From the NCBI RefSeq assembly GCF_040779325.2, contig NZ_JBFONT020000004.1, forward strand, positions 1 through 64,000: a stretch of 64,000 nucleotides of DNA. Direction: 5' to 3'. This document shows positions 33,057-39,732 of this stretch, piece after piece. The stretch's first letter is position 1; each line of letters opens with the position of its first letter. A program made the position numbers and the translations under genes. The notes beneath the pieces were generated by a model. It saw only the letters and a program-made list of their open reading frames with translations. It was not told where the DNA came from and ran no database searches. This DNA comes from Aestuariibius violaceus. Its GTDB lineage: Bacteria > Pseudomonadota > Alphaproteobacteria > Rhodobacterales > Rhodobacteraceae.

Positions 33057-33557
33057 TCACTCGGCGGCTTCCCGGCAAGACCGCACCAGATGCAGCCGCG
33101 CAGCGTGCAACCAATCCCAACCGAAAGCCTCGTCGCTGTCGCCGTCCAAACGGCGCCTTTCCAGGCGTTCCAGCGCTTCATCGAGCGTCGGCCGATGCCC
33201 GACGGGCACCCACCACATCACGAAATGCATCTCACCCAGAACCTCGAACCATTCCTGGCGCCGCTCGTAGAACTGGCGATGGACCGTGTTCCAGACGAAC
33301 TGCTCCAGCGTTTCGACATCTTCCCAGACAGTCAGATTGGCGACATGGCGCGGGTCGCCCCCGATCTTGGCCTCTGTATTGCCCGTCCCTGGTTCGCCTG
33401 AGCCTTCCATCATCCAGACAAAGCCCGGCATCCGCTTGCCGAGCCCATTGACTCGGTCCAGCGCGGCCATGAACTCCGCCACACGTGGATCGTCGGTATC
33501 GGCGATCAACCGCCCGACATTCAGTTCGGCCAAGTGATGTCCGTCAGGCTGTTTCAT
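33057..33557 (-). CDS. DUF3291-family protein
   Basis: 166 residues, cytoplasmic. HHLAELNVGRLIADTDDPRVAEFMAALDRVNGLGKRMPGFVWMMEG, NLTVWEDVETLEQFVWNTVHRQFYERRQEWF and HFVMWWVPVGHRPTLDEALERLERRR match DUF3291, a ferredoxin-like dimeric barrel family of unknown function. It sits between DUF5333 and the EF-hand pair, with short gaps. The aromatic content (WW, FVW) suggests a ligand pocket. Confidence 0.8.
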   Translation of the reverse strand: MKQPDGHHLAELNVGRLIADTDDPRVAEFMAALDRVNGLGKRMPGFVWMMEGSGEPGTGNTEAKIGGDPRHVANLTVWEDVETLEQFVWNTVHRQFYERRQEWFEVLGEMHFVMWWVPVGHRPTLDEALERLERRRLDGDSDEAFGWDWLHAARLHLVRSCREAAE

Positions 33558-33619
33558 CGCAAATGCTCCTCATCGGACCCACAGCAAGCATCTCCGCAGG
33601 CCAAAGCGACAAAATGCTC

Positions 33620-34096
33620 TTATGGCACAAGCGCGCTTCGCATGGCCACGTTGAAGATGAAGCCATCCAGATACTCTGGGATTGACAACGCGCCGTCGCC
33701 ATCCAGATCCGCATAATCTGCAGAGGCCTGGATAGCCGCGGCATGTTCATCCGGCGAAACTGCCGAGTCGTTGTCCCGATCGAAGATATCGAATGCCATC
33801 GCAACAGCGGTGTCGTAAGCCTGTGTTCGCTCCCGAAACTCAGCCAAATCCGACATCCCGAAGCGCCAGTCCCGCATTTCTTCCTCCGACATCGCGCCGT
33901 CGCCATCGAGATCGATCGAGGCGAAGACGCTGTCGCCAAACCCCTGCAACTCCGTGTCCGAGATCACGCCATCTCCATCGGCATCGATCTCTTGTGCAAA
34001 AATCTCAGCCGCTGCCCGCCCGGCATCCGGCTGAGCCGCAGCGGGGACCGCGAGCGACATAGACAAAAAGGCTGCTATCAAGTGTTTCAGAGCCAT
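33620..34096 (-). CDS. Secreted EF-hand protein (tandem copy 1)
   Basis: 158 residues with a signal peptide (LIAAFLSMSLAVPAAA). Four EF-hand loops are visible: DADGDGVISDTE, DLDGDGAMSEEE, DRDNDSAVSPDE and DLDGDGALSIPE, spaced as two pairs. The last residues (EYLDGFIFNVAMRSALVP) match the neighbouring paralog almost exactly. Periplasmic calcium binding is likely; the partner is unknown. It is the same length as the upstream copy and clearly a tandem duplicate. Confidence 0.85.
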   Translation of the reverse strand: MALKHLIAAFLSMSLAVPAAAQPDAGRAAAEIFAQEIDADGDGVISDTELQGFGDSVFASIDLDGDGAMSEEEMRDWRFGMSDLAEFRERTQAYDTAVAMAFDIFDRDNDSAVSPDEHAAAIQASADYADLDGDGALSIPEYLDGFIFNVAMRSALVP

Positions 34097-34166
34097 CTTC
34101 GATCCTCCTTCGCGCGTCCCCGGGGAGGAGAACTAAGACACCCCCGCTACCTGTCGAGCTTGGGCT

Positions 34167-34643
34167 CTAACCCGCCAGCGCGGTCCGCATGGCGACGTTG
34201 AAGATGAAACCGTCGAGATACTCATTCACCGTCAACGTCCCGTTCTTATCGCCGTCTGCAAGTCCGGCGGCGATCCTCACGCCAGCCTTGTATTCGGCCG
34301 GGGAAATCAGGCCGTCACGGTCACGATCGAACAGGGCGAAAGCCATGCCGATCGACGCATCGAACGCCTCTTCGCGGTGGCGGAAGGTGGCGAGATCGGC
34401 CATCCCGTGCTCCCAGTCGCGCATCTCCTCGAAGGTCAGGCCGCCGCTACCATCAATGTCCATCGACGAAAAAACCGCTTCGCTGAAGGCGATAACCTCC
34501 CCATCCTCAAGCACACCGTCCCGGTCCGCATCCATCTGAGTCGCGAAGAGTTCTGCAATCGCGCGCCCCGGATCGCGTTCCGCATGAGCTGCCATCGGTG
34601 CCAGCCCCATCGCCAGCCATGCCAAGACATGTCCAAGTCGCAT
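34167..34643 (-). CDS. Secreted EF-hand protein (tandem copy 2)
   Basis: 158 residues from ATG 34643, which has GAGGAG seven bases upstream (in-frame ATGs at 34649 and 34658 are too close to or before it). Signal peptide LGHVLAWLAMGLAPMAAHA. EF loops: DADRDGVLEDGE, DIDGSGGLTFEE, DRDRDGLISPAE and DGDKNGTLTVNE. The tail EYLDGFIFNVAMRTALAG matches copy 1. Likely a periplasmic Ca2+ sensor or buffer transcribed with nuoF. Confidence 0.85.
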   Translation of the reverse strand: MRLGHVLAWLAMGLAPMAAHAERDPGRAIAELFATQMDADRDGVLEDGEVIAFSEAVFSSMDIDGSGGLTFEEMRDWEHGMADLATFRHREEAFDASIGMAFALFDRDRDGLISPAEYKAGVRIAAGLADGDKNGTLTVNEYLDGFIFNVAMRTALAG

Positions 34644-34780
34644 TGCCATTCTCCTCATATCGCCACAAGGATAAAACTAAACCGTTCGGTTCATTTGTCG
34701 AGCAAAAAGTGAAATGGTTTGTTTAGTTTCGCTAGTGCGTCCAATTACAGTCTCTGAAACGCCTTCATAGAGAGTACGGC

Positions 34781-34796
34781 CCGACCGATCGGTCGG
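34781..34796. promoter_or_regulatory. Perfect 16-base palindrome downstream of nuoF
   Basis: CCGACCGATCGGTCGG is its own reverse complement. It lies in the 208-base gap between the end of nuoF (34852) and the EF-hand gene. As RNA it could fold into a 6-base stem with a GATC loop; as DNA it resembles a TetR-type operator. No T-run follows. It may separate or re-initiate expression of the EF-hand segment. Confidence 0.35.
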
Positions 34797-34851
34797 ATCA
34801 CAACGAAGGATGCGATAGTCCTGACTTCTTGGAGGGGCCTTAGCGTCTGGT

Positions 34852-36135
34852 CTACTCGGCGGCGACGGGCACCCGCTTCGTGCGGATCCGGTCTTCGATT
34901 TCGTCCCGGAAATGCCGGATCAGGCCCTGGATCGGCCAAGCCGCCGCATCGCCGAGCGCGCAGATCGTATGCCCCTCGACCTGCTTGGTGACCTCCAGCA
35001 GCATGTCGATCTCCTCGACCGCTGCATCGCCCTTCACCAGGCGGTCCATGACCCGCATCATCCAGCCGGCGCCTTCACGGCACGGCGTGCACTGACCACA
35101 GCTTTCGTGCTTGTAGAAGGCCGAGAGCCGCCAGATCGCCTTGATGATGTCCGTCGACTGATCCATCACGATAACTGCTGCCGTCCCAAGGCCCGACTGA
35201 TGCTCGCGCAGCCAGTCGAAATCCATGATCGCCTCATCCATGGTCGAGGCTGGCAGCAAAGGTACCGATGATCCTCCAGGGATCACGGCCTTGAGGTTCT
35301 CCCAACCGCCGCGGATTCCGCCGCAATGCTTGTCGATCAGTTCCCGAAATGGGATCGACATCTCCTCCTCGACCACACACGGATTGTTCACGTGGCCCGA
35401 GATCGCGAAGAGCTTGGTCCCCGCATTGTTCGGCCGCCCGAAGCCCGCAAACCACGACCCGCCGCGCCGCAGGATCGTCGGCACAACGGCGATCGACTCC
35501 ACGTTATTCACCGTCGTCGGGCAGCCATAGAGCCCCGCCCCTGCCGGAAAGGGCGGTTTCATCCGCGGCATCCCTTTTTTGCCTTCGAGGCTCTCCAGCA
35601 GTGCCGTCTCCTCGCCGCAGATATAGGCCCCGGCTCCGTGCACGAGATAGAGGTCAAAATCCCAGCCTGAACCAGCCGCGTTCGGTCCGACGAGCCCCGC
35701 ATCGTAGGCTTCGTCGATGGCGATCTGCAGCGCTTCGCGCTCGCGGATATACTCGCCACGAATATAGATATAGCAGGCATGGGCGTTCATCGCGAAGGAC
35801 GCGATGAGGCAGCCCTCGATCAGCGTATGGGGATCATGGCGCATGATCTCCCGGTCTTTACAGGTTCCGGGTTCGGATTCGTCGGCATTCACTACGAGGT
35901 AGGCCGGCCGGCCATCGGACTCCTTCGGCATGAACGACCACTTCAGGCCTGTTGGGAACCCCGCGCCACCGCGCCCCCTCAGGCCGGACGACTTCATCTC
36001 CTCGATGATCCAGTCCCGGCCCCTCTCGATGAGGCCCGCCGTGCCGTCCCAATGCCCGCGGGCCTGCGCGCCCCTCAGCGACCGGTCCTTCATCCCATAG
36101 ATATTGGTGAAAATCCGGTCCTCGTCCTTGAGCAT
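34852..36135 (-). CDS. nuoF: NADH-quinone oxidoreductase subunit F
   Basis: 427 residues. GLRGRGGAGFPTGLKWSF forms the NADH/FMN site, NADESEPGTCKDREIM and GAGAYICGEETALLESLEG the FMN region, and SCGQCTPCREGAGW with TICALGDAAAWP the N3 4Fe-4S cluster ligands. It accepts electrons from NADH in the peripheral arm. It starts 3 bases after the small membrane gene. Confidence 0.97.
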   Translation of the reverse strand: MLKDEDRIFTNIYGMKDRSLRGAQARGHWDGTAGLIERGRDWIIEEMKSSGLRGRGGAGFPTGLKWSFMPKESDGRPAYLVVNADESEPGTCKDREIMRHDPHTLIEGCLIASFAMNAHACYIYIRGEYIREREALQIAIDEAYDAGLVGPNAAGSGWDFDLYLVHGAGAYICGEETALLESLEGKKGMPRMKPPFPAGAGLYGCPTTVNNVESIAVVPTILRRGGSWFAGFGRPNNAGTKLFAISGHVNNPCVVEEEMSIPFRELIDKHCGGIRGGWENLKAVIPGGSSVPLLPASTMDEAIMDFDWLREHQSGLGTAAVIVMDQSTDIIKAIWRLSAFYKHESCGQCTPCREGAGWMMRVMDRLVKGDAAVEEIDMLLEVTKQVEGHTICALGDAAAWPIQGLIRHFRDEIEDRIRTKRVPVAAE

Positions 36136-36138
36136 GCC

Positions 36139-36348
36139 TCAGTCCCTATCCTTGCGCCGCGCCTGAGTCGCGCGCCATGTCAGCCATAGTCCATAGCCCA
36201 TACCGGCTAGGGCAAACAGATCGAAAAGAGCGCGGACACGGTTGCTCCAGCCGAGCCAGCCGCCCGTCATTGTGATCAGGATCCACAAAATCGCGACGCC
36301 CGCGATTGTCAATGCGGCGCGCCGTCCTTCCGATCCGTCCGAGGTCAT
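36139..36348 (-). CDS. Small two-helix membrane protein (DUF5337-like)
   Basis: 69 residues from ATG 36348. Two helices (RAALTIAGVAILWILITMTGGWLGW and ALFDLFALAGMGYGLWLTW) with a basic tail (RATQARRKDRD). It resembles a small Rhodobacterales family recalled as DUF5337; to be verified. It is 9 bases after the membrane-HhH gene and 3 bases before nuoF, so it is certainly in the nuo transcript. Confidence 0.7.
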   Translation of the reverse strand: MTSDGSEGRRAALTIAGVAILWILITMTGGWLGWSNRVRALFDLFALAGMGYGLWLTWRATQARRKDRD

Positions 36349-36357
36349 GCACAAGCC

Positions 36358-37137
36358 CTAGTAGACGTCGCCTTTGTCGACCTTCTCAGAGAAGGCGGTC
36401 TCGCCACCACTGGCCAAGGTCTCAGCCTGACTGACCCAATTGTCCCGGCTCGCACGGCCTTTGAAGCCCTCCAGGTTTTCGTCCACCCAGGCAAGCTCGT
36501 TCGTCTGCCAGCCCGCGATCTGGTCGAAGTGATAGATTCCCATCCCATGCAGCATCTTTTCGAGTTTCGGCCCAATCCCCTTGATCTTCTTCAGATCGTC
36601 AGGCCCGCCGTCACGCGGGGCTTCCATCATTTGGGGCTTCGCCGCGGCGCTCGCTGCAGCGGACGCACTGGCCGGAGACTCAGCAGCGGCAGGCGAAACC
36701 TCCTCGACCACGGGCTCGGGCGCGACGTCAGCCACGGCCGGCTCTGGCTCGACAATTGTCTCGTCAGCGACTTCATGCTGAGGCTCCTCGACCACCGCCT
36801 CTGCTCTAGGCTGTTCAGCCTCCGACACGGCGACCTCATCGTGGTGATGCCTCTCCGCCTGCGCTTCGGCGACCGGTGCAGCCGGCGCGGCATGGGTGCC
36901 TGCAACCGTGCTCTGCGTCCCCGGAATCATCACGTTGCCGGGTTCCGGCATCGATCGACACACCGTCAACTGCAACAGCAATCCCACGGCGATCGCCAAG
37001 AGTCCGCCCGTAAAGATAGCCTGCGCTGAGGAGAACCCCCCCAGCATAAACAGCAGAACCATGGCGACCAAACCGATTAATCCCCCCACAGCCCAGCATC
37101 CCGCCAGGCATCTCAGCTTTCCGGTCTGAACGGACAT
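36358..37137 (-). CDS. Membrane-anchored helix-hairpin-helix protein, NuoE-tail paralog
   Basis: 259 residues. N-terminal double helix hairpin (CWAVGGLIGLVAMVLLFMLGG and AIFTGGLLAIAVGLLLQLTVC), then a long Ala/Pro/Glu-rich linker (about 75-185), then a C-terminal HhH domain: DLKKIKGIGPKLEKMLHGMG, YHFDQIAGWQTNELAWVDEN, FKGRASRDNWVSQAETL. The last domain is clearly homologous to the C-terminal extension of NuoE next door. HhH domains usually bind DNA or proteins; here a protein-protein role within the complex I assembly is more likely. It lies directly downstream of nuoE. Confidence 0.82.
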   Translation of the reverse strand: MSVQTGKLRCLAGCWAVGGLIGLVAMVLLFMLGGFSSAQAIFTGGLLAIAVGLLLQLTVCRSMPEPGNVMIPGTQSTVAGTHAAPAAPVAEAQAERHHHDEVAVSEAEQPRAEAVVEEPQHEVADETIVEPEPAVADVAPEPVVEEVSPAAAESPASASAAASAAAKPQMMEAPRDGGPDDLKKIKGIGPKLEKMLHGMGIYHFDQIAGWQTNELAWVDENLEGFKGRASRDNWVSQAETLASGGETAFSEKVDKGDVY

Positions 37138-37278
37138 GTGCCGACCTCCCTTGTCTTCCGGCCGCGCACCCCGCGCAGCTCTTGGCAGCCCCCCACGTCA
37201 TAACACTAAACTAACTTTTGGACAGGTCCATGGCGTTGGAGAGCCAGGCAGGCATTCCGAAGATCGGATAGAAGGGCG

Positions 37279-38421
37279 TTACGTTTCGCTCAGGGCCTTG
37301 GCCTGCTCGACCCAGTCGTCGCGTGTGATCCGGCCCTTGAACTTTAACCTTGCGTCAACCCAAGCGATCTCCTCATCGCCCCAAGCCGCGATCTGGCGAT
37401 AATGGTAAAAGCCCATCTCGTTCAACAAATCGGCTAGCTTCGGCCCGATACCATTGATCCGCGTCAAATCGTCGGCCTCGCCCGGCGGAGTGTCCAGTCG
37501 CTCTGGTTCTCGCTCAGCCGCAGCACGGGTCTCGTCATCGGCCGCCTGACCCGCCGGGTTCGACTTGCCTTCAGGCTTGGCCTGACTGGCCGCCTCTGCC
37601 GCCTGCTTCGTCACGCCTGTCGCATCGGAGGCCTTGCCCTTCGCAACCTTCGGGCCTGGCGTCTCCTCCGGCTCAGGACGCCGAACAGGCGGCGGTGACT
37701 TGGTCGCACTGCCACCTCGCGTCCATGGCGTCACCAAGGGTACTTCGGTCCCGTCGATACGCTTGATCGTATCGCCGATCTCGACCGCTAGCGCGACCGA
37801 TCCGTTACGTGCCTCGCGCTCACCCTCGGCCACCTCAAGCGAGGTCAGCCCGCCCGCAGGCTCCGAGGTGAAGCGGCCATTCTGAGGCCCTGGTACCGGC
37901 ACCTCACCCGCTGCCATTCGGTCGAGGATCTCGCCCAGCCGTTCAGCGGTCAGATCCTCGTAGTAGTCCTTACCAATCTGCGCCATTGGCGCATTCGCGC
38001 AGGCCCCCAAGCACTCGACCTCTTCCCACGAAAACTTGCCATCCGCCGACAGTTGATGCGGCCGCTTCGCGATCTTATCCTTGCAGGTCGCGACCAGATC
38101 CTCAGCCCCGCAGATCATGCAGGATGTCGTGCCGCAGATTTGAATATGTGCGACCGACCCCACCGGCTGAAGCTGGAACATGAAATAGAAAGTCGCGACC
38201 TCAAGCACGCGCATGTAGGCCATGTCGAGCATCTCGGCGATGTGTTCCATCGCCGGCCGGGTCAACCACCCCTCTTGCTCTTGCGCGCGCCACAAAAGCG
38301 GGATCACAGCGCTTGCTTGCCGCCCTTCCGGATACTTGGTGATCTGCGCCTCGGCCCACTTCTGGTTCGCCTCGGTAAAGGCAAAACTCTCCGGCTGTTC
38401 GGGATGCAGGCGTCGCAACAT
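37279..38421 (-). CDS. nuoE: NADH-quinone oxidoreductase subunit E with C-terminal HhH extension
   Basis: 380 residues, against about 170-240 for ordinary NuoE. The first 200 residues are a normal thioredoxin-fold 2Fe-2S subunit: CGTTSCMICGAEDL and ECLGACANAPMAQI give the four Cys ligands. A linker rich in Ala/Glu/Lys (about 240-310) leads to a C-terminal HhH domain: DLTRINGIGPKLADLLNEMG, YHYRQIAAWGDEEIAWVDARL, FKGRITRDDWVEQAKAL. The extension is the same module as in the next gene. NuoE feeds cluster N1a beside NuoF. Confidence 0.95.
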   Translation of the reverse strand: MLRRLHPEQPESFAFTEANQKWAEAQITKYPEGRQASAVIPLLWRAQEQEGWLTRPAMEHIAEMLDMAYMRVLEVATFYFMFQLQPVGSVAHIQICGTTSCMICGAEDLVATCKDKIAKRPHQLSADGKFSWEEVECLGACANAPMAQIGKDYYEDLTAERLGEILDRMAAGEVPVPGPQNGRFTSEPAGGLTSLEVAEGEREARNGSVALAVEIGDTIKRIDGTEVPLVTPWTRGGSATKSPPPVRRPEPEETPGPKVAKGKASDATGVTKQAAEAASQAKPEGKSNPAGQAADDETRAAAEREPERLDTPPGEADDLTRINGIGPKLADLLNEMGFYHYRQIAAWGDEEIAWVDARLKFKGRITRDDWVEQAKALSET

Positions 38422-38439
38422 GGCACAGGTCTTTCCGAT

Positions 38440-38459
38440 AGAGGGCGCTTTCGCCCTCT
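38440..38459. other. Strong hairpin in the nuoE leader
   Basis: AGAGGGCG-CTTT-CGCCCTCT, a perfect 8-base stem, 18 bases upstream of the nuoE start and just after the stop of the possible 39-residue ORF. No T-run, so not an ordinary terminator. It may be an mRNA stabiliser or processing site inside the operon. Confidence 0.5.
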
Positions 38460-38460
38460 C

Positions 38461-38580
38461 CTAAGCCGCCTGAGCAGGAGTTTCCAGCATTAGCCGCTCC
38501 GCCGTTGCATCACATCCTTGGAGGTTATCGCTGGCCCCGTTCAGAACGATATCGGCATCGCCCGCAAAGCGCGTTCTCAA
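38461..38580 (-). CDS. Possible 39-residue ORF upstream of nuoE
   Basis: TTG-started frame; the product is acidic and Ala-rich (GDADIVLNGASDNLQGCDATAERLM) without a membrane helix. The composition looks coding-like, but there is no convincing ribosome site and no overlap with a neighbour. The rest of the 220-base gap (38422-38641) shows only the hairpin at 38440. Confidence 0.25.
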   Translation of the reverse strand: MRTRFAGDADIVLNGASDNLQGCDATAERLMLETPAQAA

Positions 38581-38641
38581 CCTAAGGACAACGAAGTCAG
38601 AGGCTCACCAACGGAAGCACAGGTGATGGCGCTCTCAGCGC

Positions 38642-38962
38642 TCAGCAATCGCTCAACCGTGCCGTGCCCGCCGCAAGATCTACTGTCAGACGCCCCGTTT
38701 CCATCATCGTCTCGACCGCGTTATCCACCATGTCATGAAGCGGACCGCTTCGATCGAGGTAGTTATCCGCCGTGCCGCCGATCTCAGCGGCGATAAGCTC
38801 GGCCAGGCGCCGTTCCGAGGCGGACTGATCCGAGATATCGATCGAGCAACCTGTCTTTCTGAGACCGGCATCGACGGCGGCAATTACCTCGTTCTCGCTG
38901 GGCGCTGCCTGAGTGACTGCAGGGATGGTCAGAAGTGGCAGTACAAGAACAAATCGTTTCAT
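38642..38962 (-). CDS. Secreted protein of unknown function
   Basis: 106 residues from ATG 38962. Signal peptide MKRFVLVLPLLTIPAVTQA; mature part helical (SENEVIAAVDAGLRKTGC, ERRLAELIAAEIGGTADNYLDRSGPLHDMVDNAVETMMETG) with two Cys (GCSI and the C-terminal DC) that could pair. No family recognised. It lies between the interrupted membrane ORF and nuoE. Confidence 0.65.
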   Translation of the reverse strand: MKRFVLVLPLLTIPAVTQAAPSENEVIAAVDAGLRKTGCSIDISDQSASERRLAELIAAEIGGTADNYLDRSGPLHDMVDNAVETMMETGRLTVDLAAGTARLSDC

Positions 38963-39023
38963 TAAATGAGCCTTTCCAAAGAGATAATTACGCCGCACCC
39001 TAAGCTACGATCGTGCCTCTGCG

Positions 39024-39266
39024 TCAATGCAAAAGGCCGCGCCATGCCGCGACTGTATCCGCAAATCCGAAGAGGATCAGCAAGGTCAGATTAAAGACCG
39101 CAGAGACCGCGACGATGGCAAGCACTCCGCCAAGCCAGGCTTGCGGGATGACGCGCATCAGGCCGCCTGACACCAAGCCCATCAGCACGAATCAGACCAG
39201 CAGCCCGAGATAGCGGAACTCTTCGGCAAACATCGATAGATACAGAAAGGCGGGATCGGTCCGCAT
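39024..39266 (-). pseudogene. Small membrane ORF interrupted by in-frame TGA
   Basis: Reading from ATG 39266 gives 24 residues (ending FRYLGLLV), then TGA at 39192-39194, then 55 further residues in the same frame to TGA 39024. The second part is clearly membrane-like (LMGLVSGGLMRVIPQAWLGG, VLAIVAVSAVFNLTLLILFG). Together it would be an 80-residue protein of three helices. Either the gene is freshly broken, or translation restarts at GTG/ATG just after the TGA, or the base call is wrong. It starts 7 bases after the stop of the preceding gene. Confidence 0.6.
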
Positions 39267-39273
39267 CGAGCCA

Positions 39274-39567
39274 CTAACGAAGGACCGTGCAAACGGTGCC
39301 GGTATTGGAGGGTGGGATAGACCTCAAAGGATCGGCAAAGGCATCAAAGTCGGTATAGACGAAGCGACAGATCCACAATTGCGGCGCTTCCCCCTCGAGC
39401 CGGATATAGATTAGTGGCGATCCTTGCATCGCACCGGTTGCCTCGACGACGCCGCCTTGGGCAATCAGATCTCCGACGGTGCGCGTCCCGGTCTCGGGCA
39501 AGCCCTGCGCAAGGGCTATGCCGGACCACGCCGTCAGCAACAGTACGAGGACTGCCACCCTGTTCAT
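39274..39567 (-). CDS. Secreted protein of unknown function
   Basis: 97 residues. Signal peptide NRVAVLVLLLTAWSGIALA; the mature part has VGDLIAQGGVVEATGAMQGSPLIYIRLEGEAPQLWICRFVYTDFD, with two Cys (WICRF and VCTVLR) likely to pair. The strand-rich pattern resembles small periplasmic domains, but no family is recognised. It is 3 bases after the 51-residue membrane ORF, so co-translated. Confidence 0.65.
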   Translation of the reverse strand: MNRVAVLVLLLTAWSGIALAQGLPETGTRTVGDLIAQGGVVEATGAMQGSPLIYIRLEGEAPQLWICRFVYTDFDAFADPLRSIPPSNTGTVCTVLR

Positions 39568-39570
39568 CGC

Positions 39571-39726
39571 TCAGAAGAAACGCCGCATGAAGACCAGTAC
39601 AAGGGCTACAATAGCCCCGATCGCGGCTGCCTTGACGAGCTTGTTCCTCCCGCGCGCGCCCCAAGCCGCGGCAGCCCCGGCGATCGCGCCAACCAACACG
39701 ATCCAAAGGTCAATTGTGATAGTCAC
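39571..39726 (-). CDS. 51-residue membrane ORF downstream of nuoD
   Basis: Starts at GTG 39726, 6 bases after the nuoD stop, and ends 3 bases before the next ATG. Two hydrophobic helices (DLWIVLVGAIAGAAAAWGA and AAAIGAIVALVLVFMRRFF) flank a basic loop (RGRNKLVK), consistent with a small inner-membrane hairpin with loop inside. Exact filling of the gap and the membrane pattern make it probable. Confidence 0.55.
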   Translation of the reverse strand: MTITIDLWIVLVGAIAGAAAAWGARGRNKLVKAAAIGAIVALVLVFMRRFF

Positions 39727-39732
39727 CCCGAA

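Noticed and set aside
34745..34939. 64-codon minus frame at the end of nuoF
   Set aside because: Mostly overlaps nuoF in another frame; no start or ribosome site after the nuoF stop.
37138..37278. Short frame after nuoE (MPAWLSNAMDLSKS)
   Set aside because: Fourteen codons, no ribosome site; peptide-like look is not enough.
39192..39194. Selenocysteine at the in-frame TGA
   Set aside because: No SECIS-like hairpin follows closely and the context is a plain membrane protein with no redox motif.
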